This document shows positions 8,790-14,954 of a stretch of DNA of 37,546 nt, one piece after another. Made by a program: the position numbers and the translations under genes. Every line of letters starts with the position of its first letter. The first letter of the stretch is position 1. The stretch comes from Prevotellaceae bacterium UBA4336 (GTDB lineage Bacteria; Bacteroidota; Bacteroidia; Bacteroidales; Bacteroidaceae). Location: positions 1 through 37,546 of the forward strand of contig DGTM01000003.1 of assembly GCA_002394305.1 (NCBI GenBank). The letters are read 5' to 3'. The notes under the pieces were generated by a model that was not told the DNA's origin, made no database searches, and worked only from the letters and a program-made list of their open reading frames with translations.

Positions 8790-8870
8790 TTTCAGTGGCA
8801 CGGAAATATATTTCAAAGGCTTGGAAATATATTTTAGTGCCACTGAAATTTATTTCAAAGCCTTTGAAAT
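8790..8870. repeat. Nested AT-rich inverted repeats between convergent genes
   Basis: A perfect 12-bp inverted repeat, TTTCAGTGGCAC (8790-8801) and GTGCCACTGAAA (8837-8848), encloses two copies of GGAAATATATTT. A further TTTCAAAG...CTTTGAAA palindrome lies at 8853-8868. It starts 6 bp after the DUF5723 stop and may act as its terminator, although no clean T-tract follows. Confidence 0.55.
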
Positions 8871-8951
8871 AGTTTTGCAGCAAGCGGCGACAAAGTTTGC
8901 AGCACGTGGCGGCAAAGTTCATGACAGGCAGGAAAGGCAATCACCGCTGGA

Positions 8952-9001
8952 AGGAAAAGAAAATACCGCACGCGGAGGGGAACGGCTCCGCGTGCGGTAT
9001 T
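8952..9001 (-). terminator. Rho-independent terminator of the ior/aminotransferase operon
   Basis: A perfect 16-bp inverted repeat (8962-8977 and 8986-9001) with an 8-nt loop lies 19 bp past the aminotransferase stop. On the minus strand it is followed by TTTTCTTTT, giving a U-rich tail. Confidence 0.85.
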
Positions 9002-9020
9002 GTCGTATTCTGTCCAGCGC

Positions 9021-10334
9021 TTATTCCTGCACGGCCTGATGTTCGCGGTGGAACCTCTGGATGCGCTCGGTGAAGAGGGGCTCCTGTTCGCGACGGAAGA
9101 AGGACGTACAGATGCGGACGCCCTGCTGCGTGGAGCCCATCGTGTCGAGGGGGAAGACCGCTATGCCGTAGGTCATGAGCTCGCGCGTCAGTTGCAGGTC
9201 GTTCATGCCGGGGTACTGCACGGTGAAATAGAAGCCGTCGGCAAGGGGAGCTCCCATGTCGTTGTCGTAGACGAGGTAGAAGCCGTTGGCCAGAAGGACC
9301 TCCTTCATGAAACGGGCCCGGCGGCCGTACTCGCGGACATCGCTGAGGAAGTTGTACTCTCCCCTGACGGCTGCCTCCATGAGCGCCGCCATCGCATGCT
9401 GCACGGAATGCGTCGTGCCGCTGGAAAGCGTATACATCAGACGTCCGACGAAGAAGTCGCCGAAGGCACCGACGCCGAACTTCTCCCGAAGAGGCGCGAA
9501 GACACGGTGGTAGAGCGCATTGGAGATACACGTCACGCCGATGCGCTGACCGGCATAGGAGAAGGCCTTCGAGGCCGACACCCACAGGACGTAGTTGTCC
9601 GTATAGCGTGCCACGGTGGCCTGGAACGGCGGCTGTCCGGGATGGGAGAGGTCGCGGCGGAAGTCCATGGCAAAGTAGGCCAGGTCCTCCAGGACGAGGA
9701 TATCGTGCCTGGTGGCAATTTGTCCGATGCCCTGCAGCTCTTCCTCGGTGAAACAAACCCACGACGGATTGTTGGGATTGGAGTAGACGATGGCACAGAT
9801 GCGGCCCTGTCCGATGATGTCCTCCAGCTTCGCTATCAGGTCCTTGCCGCGGTAGCTGTAGATGTCGAGCGCCTCGTGACGGAGCCCGATGACGTCGCAT
9901 TGCGTAGTCTGCACAGGGAAGCCCGGCTGGATGAGCAGCACCGTGTCGCGGCCCGAACCGGCAAAGGCGTGACGCATCGCCATGAAGGTGGCGAAGGTGC
10001 CCTGCATGCTTCCTGTCGTAGGCACACAGCCTTCGGGAGCAACATCCACGTCGATGAAGGCTTTCACGAAGTCGGACGCAGCCTGCTTGATGCGCGGGAT
10101 TCCTCCGTTGGGCGGGTAGATGGTGGCGCAGCCGTTGGCAAGTGCCTCGGCCTCGGCCTTGAGCGCAATCTCGGAAGGTTGCAGGCCCGGCACGCCCATC
10201 TCCAGGTGGATGACCTCTTCGCCCGTCTTTTCCTCCAGGAGGCGGGAGAGCGCCTGTATGTCGCGGATGGTAGCCTGGGAGAAATCCCCCAGGCCCATGC
10301 CGTCGATTATCTGTTCTGCTGTCTTTCTGTCCAT
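9021..10334 (-). CDS. Pyridoxal-phosphate aminotransferase (class I/II), probably aromatic
   Basis: 437 residues. Fold-type I aminotransferase features are visible: YPPNGGIPRIKQA around residue 73, TTGSMQGTF (residues 106-114, cofactor phosphate loop), SNPNNPSW (185-192), LEDLAY with the ring-nitrogen Asp217, and SASKAFSYAGQRIG with the Schiff-base Lys256. The gene follows iorB by 24 bp and is the last of the operon before a terminator, so it likely converts aromatic or other amino acids to the 2-oxo acids used by the indolepyruvate oxidoreductase. Substrate preference is inferred from context. The N-terminus is about 30 residues longer than a minimal enzyme, with helical character. Confidence 0.88.
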   Translation of the reverse strand: MDRKTAEQIIDGMGLGDFSQATIRDIQALSRLLEEKTGEEVIHLEMGVPGLQPSEIALKAEAEALANGCATIYPPNGGIPRIKQAASDFVKAFIDVDVAPEGCVPTTGSMQGTFATFMAMRHAFAGSGRDTVLLIQPGFPVQTTQCDVIGLRHEALDIYSYRGKDLIAKLEDIIGQGRICAIVYSNPNNPSWVCFTEEELQGIGQIATRHDILVLEDLAYFAMDFRRDLSHPGQPPFQATVARYTDNYVLWVSASKAFSYAGQRIGVTCISNALYHRVFAPLREKFGVGAFGDFFVGRLMYTLSSGTTHSVQHAMAALMEAAVRGEYNFLSDVREYGRRARFMKEVLLANGFYLVYDNDMGAPLADGFYFTVQYPGMNDLQLTRELMTYGIAVFPLDTMGSTQQGVRICTSFFRREQEPLFTERIQRFHREHQAVQE

Positions 10335-10358
10335 AGGGAGAAGGTTTAGGTCTGGCGG

Positions 10359-10994
10359 TCAGGCTCCGGCCTTTACGCCGGCGTCAAAAGCCTTGAGGTT
10401 AGCTTCGACGACCTGTTCACCCTTACGGGCAAACACAGTGGCGATGGCTTCTCTGAGGCTTTCCACAGAAAGGATGCCAATGGCTGGTGCAGCCATGCCG
10501 AGCAGAACCATGTTGGCTCCGCGCGGATTGCCACAGTCCTTGGCTACGGTCTCAATGTCCAGCTTCACGCTTGGCAGCGCGTCGAGCTCCTGCTGCATGG
10601 CTTCTTCTTCGGGGTAATTGGGTATGTTGACGAAAGGCTTCGAGCTGGTCACTATCTTGCCCTCCGCTCTGAGGTATGCCAGATAGCGCATGGCTTCCAT
10701 CGGCTCCATGGAGATGATGAGGTCGGCCCCAGCCTCGGCAATGAGGTCGCTCCAGATGGGTTCGGTGGAAAGACGCAGGTTCGACTGCACGTCGCCGCCT
10801 CGCTGACTCATGCCGTGCACTTCGGCTTGCTTCAGATAGAGGCCCGCTTTGGTCGCCGCCTCGCCTATGACGGTCGCGATGGAGAGGATGCCTTGTCCGC
10901 CCACACCGCACAGGATGATGTCTACCTTAGACCCACCCCCTGACCCCTCCCTTGCAGGGAGGGGAGTAGATAGTTTTGACTGGCAGTTATTCAT
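10359..10994 (-). CDS. iorB: Indolepyruvate oxidoreductase subunit beta
   Basis: 211 residues. From residue 24 the sequence matches the gamma-type domain of 2-oxoacid:ferredoxin oxidoreductases: DIILCGVGGQGILSIATVIG, then EVHGMSQRGGDVQSNLR and SMEPMEAMRYLAYL. It pairs with IorA to convert aryl pyruvates to aryl-acetyl-CoA. Residues 1-22 are not native-looking: the start codon and the segment LSTPLPAREGSGGGSK lie in the adjacent palindromic element (44-bp repeat 10930-10973). The ATG overlaps the DUF559 stop by one base (TAATG), so translation may be coupled. Normal homologues begin shortly before DIILCGVGGQG; whether an internal start is used is unknown. No ATG lies near that point. Confidence 0.9.
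   Translation of the reverse strand: MNNCQSKLSTPLPAREGSGGGSKVDIILCGVGGQGILSIATVIGEAATKAGLYLKQAEVHGMSQRGGDVQSNLRLSTEPIWSDLIAEAGADLIISMEPMEAMRYLAYLRAEGKIVTSSKPFVNIPNYPEEEAMQQELDALPSVKLDIETVAKDCGNPRGANMVLLGMAAPAIGILSVESLREAIATVFARKGEQVVEANLKAFDAGVKAGA
10930..10973 (+). repeat. Left terminal inverted repeat of the DUF559 unit
   Basis: Starts GACCCACCCCCTGACC and ends GGGGAGTAGATAG. Read on the minus strand it encodes residues 8-22 of IorB (STPLPAREGSGGGS). Confidence 0.85.
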
Positions 10995-11374
10995 TATTCA
11001 AAGTATTCTTTTATTTTGCGTATTACATTATCTATATCAAAGAGGACCTCTTCGTTGGAGAAGCGCATCACATGGTATCCCATTCTTTGCAGGTTGTACT
11101 CTCGGACGGTGTCATCCTCCTGCTGCTGTGGCTCGGAATGGTATCCGCCGTCCACCTCTATGACGAGGCCGTCATGCCGGGAAACGAAGTCTACGATATA
11201 ATCTCCTATGATGTGCTGTCTGAGGAAATCGGCTCCCAAGGCGTTGCCTCGCAGATGTTCCCAAAGAAACTGTTCTGCCGGAGTGGCTTCCCTTCGATTC
11301 CTGCGGGCATATTCCCGCAGCATCATGTACCTGTCCGGCGAAGAAGTCTTGTACGAGGCCTCCCGACTTTTCAT
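10994..11374 (-). CDS. DUF559 (endonuclease-like fold) protein
   Basis: 126 residues from ATG 11374, which lies 13 nt after the iorA stop. ATG 11443 (inside iorA, 149 residues) and ATG 11326 (110 residues) are alternatives; the longer form would translate the inverted repeat. Recognisable DUF559 features are TPAEQFLWEHLRGNALGADF, HIIGDYIVDFVS with the conserved Asp, LVIEVDGGYH with Glu-Val-Asp and His, and a closing YHVMRFSNEEVLFDIDNVI. The family shares the very-short-patch-repair/restriction endonuclease-like core (D, ExD, H), so nuclease activity is plausible but unproven. It sits alone between 44-bp inverted repeats in the ior operon. The role could be mobility of the repeat, DNA repair or another function. 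Confidence 0.85.
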   Translation of the reverse strand: MKSREASYKTSSPDRYMMLREYARRNRREATPAEQFLWEHLRGNALGADFLRQHIIGDYIVDFVSRHDGLVIEVDGGYHSEPQQQEDDTVREYNLQRMGYHVMRFSNEEVLFDIDNVIRKIKEYFE

Positions 11375-11383
11375 CTGGGAAAA

Positions 11384-11427
11384 GTATCTACTTCCCTCCC
11401 TGCAAGGGAGGGGTTTGGGGGAGGGTC
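11384..11427 (-). repeat. Right terminal inverted repeat of the DUF559 unit
   Basis: Reverse complement of the left repeat at 39 of 44 positions. It overlaps the 3' end of iorA: the iorA stop (11388-11390) and its last 12 codons (TLPQTPPLQGGK) lie inside it. Confidence 0.85.
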
Positions 11428-13013
11428 CTCCTCTCTTTGGCATGCCGGGCGAAGGTCTGTATACATTCTCTTCTCGGGATGATGACAGAGACGCCCTTGT
11501 ACTCTATCTCTTCCCGAATGACACGCGTAATCTCGGGCATGTTCTTGGGCAGAGGCACCACGACACGCACGTGCTCCGGCTCTACGCCAAGCCCCAGGCA
11601 GATGGCCTCGAACTTGTTGGTGCCGGCAGAATCCTGTCCGCCCGTCATGCCCGTGGTCAGGTTGTCGGAGATGACAACCGTGATGTTCGACTTGTCGTTC
11701 ACAGCATCCAGCAATCCCGTCATGCCGCTATGGGTGAACGTCGAGTCGCCTATGATGGCAACAGCCGGGAAGAGTCCGGCATCGGCAGCCCCCTTTGCCA
11801 TGGTGATGCTGGCGCCCATGTCGACGCACGACGAGAGGCTCTGGAACGGAGGCAATGCCCCGAGCGTATAGCAACCGATGTCGCCGAACACGCGATGGTC
11901 CGGGTAGTCGGCCAGCACTTGGTTCAGCGCGGTGTAGACATCCCTGTGCCCACAGCCCTGGCAGAGCTGCGGCGGACGCGGCGCCATGTTCTTGGCTGGA
12001 GCGAAGACGGCACCCGTGGGCCGTCCCAACGCCTTCGCCACATTGTCCGGCGTGAGCTCGCCCGTACGGGGCAGGTCGCCCGTGAGACGTCCCTTCACAG
12101 GGTAGCCCGCACCGAGCAGCGCCGGCACCATCTCCTCCACCACGGGCTGTCCGTCCTCGATGACCATCAGCTCGTCGCACTCGGCAGCCAGAGCCTTGAT
12201 CTTCGCCTCGGGCAGAGGGTACTGCGACACCTTGAGCAGACGGGCATCGTCGCCCAGGGCTTCGCGTACATAGTTGTATGCTATGCCACAAGCCAGGATG
12301 CCTCTCTTAGGCTCACCACCTGCTTTGGCAGGGGATGTCAGGCAGTTGTAGGGGCTCTGCTCGGAAGCCTGCTTCATGGCATCCTGCTTTCCGAGGAGCG
12401 CCACGTACTTCTTTCGGGCAATGCCTGGCAGCAGCACCCACGCATCCGTGGCGGGCGAAAGGGCTTTCTCCGGGGTGGGTTCCGTCACCTCGACGGCGGC
12501 ACGGGAATGGGCCAGACGCGTCACGACACGCAGGACGACGGGCTCTCCCAGACGCTCCGACAGGTCGAAGCCATAGGACATCATGTCGTAAGCCTCCTGC
12601 TGATTGGAGGGCTCCAGGCAGGGCACGAGGGCGAACTTGGCATAGAAGCGCGAGTCCTGCTCGTTCTGCGAGGAGTGCATCGAGGGGTCGTCGGCTGCAA
12701 GCACGATGAGTCCGCCCTTCACGCCGGTGATGGCACTGTTGACGAAGGCATCGGCACAAACGTTCATGCCCACATGCTTCATGCAGACCAGTGCACGCTT
12801 TCCCGCATAGGACATGCCGAGAGCTGCCTCCATGGCAGTCTTCTCATTGGTGCACCAGCGCGAATGCAAGCCGCGTTCGCGGGCAAGAGGATGGTTCTGT
12901 ATAAACTCGGTTATCTCGGTGCTTGGCGTCCCGGGGTAGGCATATACGCCGCTCAGTCCGGCGTTGATGGCTCCAAGGGCAATGGCCTCATCACCTAAAA
13001 GAAGTTGTTTCAT
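11388..13013 (-). CDS. iorA: Indolepyruvate oxidoreductase subunit alpha (TPP-dependent)
   Basis: 541 residues. The N-terminal pyrimidine-binding domain has LLGDEAIALGAINAGLSG and YPGTPSTEI. The C-terminal TPP domain has CQGCGHRDV around residue 350, GDIGCYTLG, and the GDST...NLTTGMTGG TPP/Mg motif at about residues 421-455. With IorB it oxidatively decarboxylates aryl pyruvates with CoA and ferredoxin. The archaeal enzymes carry a C-terminal two-cluster ferredoxin domain; here no CxxCxxC motif follows the TPP domain, and the last 12 residues come from the inserted palindromic repeat. I recall Bacteroidales homologues of roughly this length, so the missing domain may be ancestral. It is the first gene of the operon, 64 bp after folE. 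Confidence 0.92.
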   Translation of the reverse strand: MKQLLLGDEAIALGAINAGLSGVYAYPGTPSTEITEFIQNHPLARERGLHSRWCTNEKTAMEAALGMSYAGKRALVCMKHVGMNVCADAFVNSAITGVKGGLIVLAADDPSMHSSQNEQDSRFYAKFALVPCLEPSNQQEAYDMMSYGFDLSERLGEPVVLRVVTRLAHSRAAVEVTEPTPEKALSPATDAWVLLPGIARKKYVALLGKQDAMKQASEQSPYNCLTSPAKAGGEPKRGILACGIAYNYVREALGDDARLLKVSQYPLPEAKIKALAAECDELMVIEDGQPVVEEMVPALLGAGYPVKGRLTGDLPRTGELTPDNVAKALGRPTGAVFAPAKNMAPRPPQLCQGCGHRDVYTALNQVLADYPDHRVFGDIGCYTLGALPPFQSLSSCVDMGASITMAKGAADAGLFPAVAIIGDSTFTHSGMTGLLDAVNDKSNITVVISDNLTTGMTGGQDSAGTNKFEAICLGLGVEPEHVRVVVPLPKNMPEITRVIREEIEYKGVSVIIPRRECIQTFARHAKERRTLPQTPPLQGGK

Positions 13014-13034
13014 GTTGTTGTCTGGGTTTTATAG

Positions 13035-13065
13035 GACTTATGGGACCTATAAGTCTCATAGGTCC
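13035..13065. repeat. Overlapping hairpin repeat between folE and iorA
   Basis: Two mutually exclusive hairpins overlap. The first is GACTTAT (13035-13041) with ATAAGTC (13049-13055); the second is GGACCTAT (13043-13050) with ATAGGTCC (13058-13065). They fill most of the 64-bp gap. It may be an intergenic repeat or a processing or regulatory structure; there is no T-tract for termination. Confidence 0.55.
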
Positions 13066-13077
13066 TGAGGGTCTGTC

Positions 13078-13659
13078 TTAGGCTTTGATGAGCTGAAGGA
13101 ACTCTTCGCGTGTCTTGGCCTGATTGAACGCGCCGCAGAAGTCGCTGGTCGTCGTGATGCTGCCCTGCTTCTGCACTCCGCGCATCTGCATGCACATGTG
13201 CTGAGCCTCCACGACAACCATCACGCCAAGAGGCTGGAGGGCCGTCTGGATGCACTCGCGTATCTGCTTCGTCATGCGTTCCTGTATCTGCAGGCGGTGG
13301 GAGAAGCAGTCCACCACTCGGGCTATCTTGCTCAGGCCCGTCACCTGTCCGTTGGGGATGTAGGCCACATGCACCTTGCCGTAGAAAGGAAGGATGTGAT
13401 GCTCGCAAAGGGAATAGAAGTTGATGTCGCGGACGATGACCATCTGGCTGTAGTCCTCGTTGAACTTCGCGGAATTGAGTATCGCCACGGGGTCCTGCCC
13501 GTAGCCGCTGGTGAGGAACGACATTGCCCTTGCCACACGGCGGGGAGTCTTCAGCAGTCCTTCCCTTTGCGGGTCTTCGCCAAAGAGGGTCAGGGTGGCC
13601 TTTACGTGTTCTGCTATCTTTAGTTGGGTGGGAGACAGTTCTTTCTTCTCTTGTTCCAT
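13078..13659 (-). CDS. folE: GTP cyclohydrolase I
   Basis: 193 residues, the usual single-domain length. The zinc ligands are visible as SLCEHHILPF (Cys85, His88) and Cys155 in EAQHMCMQMRGV; the substrate-site segments TPRRVARAM, VTGLSKIARVVDCFSHRLQ and QGSITTTSDFCG are all present. It converts GTP to 7,8-dihydroneopterin triphosphate, the first step of tetrahydrofolate synthesis. It is the last gene of the DUF1599-DoxX-tpiA-SPOR-folE operon, with one base between its start and the stop of the SPOR gene. Confidence 0.96.
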   Translation of the reverse strand: MEQEKKELSPTQLKIAEHVKATLTLFGEDPQREGLLKTPRRVARAMSFLTSGYGQDPVAILNSAKFNEDYSQMVIVRDINFYSLCEHHILPFYGKVHVAYIPNGQVTGLSKIARVVDCFSHRLQIQERMTKQIRECIQTALQPLGVMVVVEAQHMCMQMRGVQKQGSITTTSDFCGAFNQAKTREEFLQLIKA

Positions 13660-13660
13660 C

Positions 13661-14182
13661 TTACATTCTGACGTTGATTTTACTCTTCACGATGACGGCC
13701 TCGGGGAAGATTCCCATCTCGCGAATCTGTCGGAGGACATCGCTGGCCTCTTCCATCGTGCGGAAGTCACCCGCGCGGCACAGCCAGTGGGGTGAGACAA
13801 AGCTGACGTACACGGGCAGCTCTGCGAAGGAATTTCTGAATCGCAGTCCTGCTGCCCGTGCTTCGGTCTTTCCCTTACGGGAATTGTCGCCGAAGTACAC
13901 CTGTATGCGGTAGCCGTTGATTTTCATCTTCGGTCCCAGCGAAAGGCTGTCCACTGCCGTGGAGTCGGCAAAGGAGCCAGTAAGGTCATCCTGCCTTCTG
14001 CCCGAAGGAGCGGCACTCTGCCTCTTCTTGCCATTGACAAGGTCGGTGATGGACACATCCTGATGCAGGATGATTCTGCCCGCCGTCTCGACAGCCTGCT
14101 GCAACTTCTCGGTGAAAGTCTGCTGGGCAAACAATGGAACGGAACAAAGCCACAGCAAAACGACTACGGTGTACTTCATCAT
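13661..14182 (-). CDS. SPOR domain-containing secreted protein
   Basis: 173 residues. A signal peptide (MMKYTVVVLLWLCSVPLFAQ) is followed by a low-complexity Ser/Asp-rich middle part and a C-terminal SPOR domain from about residue 90: INGYRIQVYFGDNSRKGKTEA, PVYVSFVSPHWLCRAGDFRTMEEA, and IREMGIFPEAVIVKSKI. SPOR domains bind denuded peptidoglycan at division sites, so this is likely a periplasmic septum-associated protein. The start may be either of the two leading Met codons. It lies between tpiA (9 bp) and folE (1 bp) in the operon. Confidence 0.9.
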   Translation of the reverse strand: MMKYTVVVLLWLCSVPLFAQQTFTEKLQQAVETAGRIILHQDVSITDLVNGKKRQSAAPSGRRQDDLTGSFADSTAVDSLSLGPKMKINGYRIQVYFGDNSRKGKTEARAAGLRFRNSFAELPVYVSFVSPHWLCRAGDFRTMEEASDVLRQIREMGIFPEAVIVKSKINVRM

Positions 14183-14191
14183 TGTATGTTC

Positions 14192-14950
14192 TTATTTCCA
14201 AGCGTCGATGATACCCTTGAAGTCGGGAGCCTTGAGGCTTGCTCCGCCAATCAGGCCGCCGTCGATGTCGGGCTTGCCGAAGAGCTCGGGAGCATTGCTT
14301 GCCTTGCAGGAACCGCCATAGAGGATGGTGGTGTCGTCGGCAGCCTGAGCGCCATAGACGTCAGCCACACACTTGCGGATGAAGGCATGTATTTCCTCTG
14401 CCTGGTCGGCGGTAGCGGTCTTGCCCGTACCGATGGCCCAGATGGGCTCGTAGGCAATGACGATGTTCTTCCACTGCTCGGGAGTGAGGTGGAACACGCT
14501 TCCGGCGAGCTCAGCCTTGCAGACTGCTTCCTGCTGGTTTGCCTCACGCTGTTCCAGGCTCTCGCCGATGCAGAAGATGACCTTCAGCCCGTTGGCAAGT
14601 GCCAGGTTGACCTTCTCCTTGAGGATTTCGGGAGTCTCGTTGTAGTACTCGCGACGTTCGCTGTGACCCAGAATCACGTACTCTGCGCCGGTGCTCTTCA
14701 CCATGGCTGCACTCACTTCGCCTGTGTATGCACCGCTCTCCTTGTTGGCACAGTTCTCTGCGCTAACGGCGATGACGCTGTCCTTCAACAGCTCGCTCAC
14801 GGTAGCGAGGTGGATAAACGGCGTACCGATGATGACTTCACAATTGGGCTTCTCGGCAGCCAGGATGTTCTTCAGTTCGGTGGCGAGTGCAACGCCTTCC
14901 TGCAGGGTCTTGTTCATCTTCCAGTTGCCTGCTACGATTTTTTTTCTCAT
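14192..14950 (-). CDS. tpiA: Triosephosphate isomerase
   Basis: 252 residues, the standard length. Active-site residues are present: Asn9 and Lys11 in VAGNWKMNKT, His96 in ILGHSERR and the catalytic Glu168 in VIAYEPIWAIGTGKTA; the phosphate loop GGSCKASNA is near the C-terminus. It interconverts dihydroxyacetone phosphate and glyceraldehyde 3-phosphate in the cytoplasm. The gene starts 4 bp after the DoxX-type membrane gene stop, in the middle of a five-gene operon. Confidence 0.97.
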   Translation of the reverse strand: MRKKIVAGNWKMNKTLQEGVALATELKNILAAEKPNCEVIIGTPFIHLATVSELLKDSVIAVSAENCANKESGAYTGEVSAAMVKSTGAEYVILGHSERREYYNETPEILKEKVNLALANGLKVIFCIGESLEQREANQQEAVCKAELAGSVFHLTPEQWKNIVIAYEPIWAIGTGKTATADQAEEIHAFIRKCVADVYGAQAADDTTILYGGSCKASNAPELFGKPDIDGGLIGGASLKAPDFKGIIDAWK

Positions 14951-14954
14951 GTGT

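Larger units (their letters stand above)
10930..11427 (-). mobile_element. Palindrome-flanked DUF559 unit inserted between iorA and iorB
   Basis: 44-bp terminal inverted repeats (10930-10973 and 11384-11427; 39 of 44 positions match) enclose a single small gene of the DUF559 family. Each repeat contains an internal palindrome, CCCTCCCTTGCAGGGAGGG or close to it, next to a C-rich arm. The unit is 498 bp. It interrupts what is normally a contiguous iorA-iorB pair, in the same orientation, without a terminator. It supplies the last 12 codons and the stop of iorA and the first 22 codons of iorB. No target duplication is obvious. Calling it mobile is inference from the structure and from similar gene-less units in ribD, nudC and prmC. 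Confidence 0.65.

Noticed and set aside
9000..10349. Long plus-strand frame opposite the aminotransferase
   Set aside because: The minus-strand protein has all PLP-enzyme motifs; the plus-strand frame has none and is a product of high GC.
10370..10400. GGCCTTTACGCCGG near the iorB stop as another palindromic unit
   Set aside because: The arms are short and encode an ordinary-looking C-terminus (FDAGVKAGA); no flanking inverted repeat.
11375..11443. ATG 11443 as the DUF559 start
   Set aside because: It lies inside iorA and would translate the inverted repeat; ATG 11374 follows the iorA stop and precedes the conserved domain. Not fully excluded.
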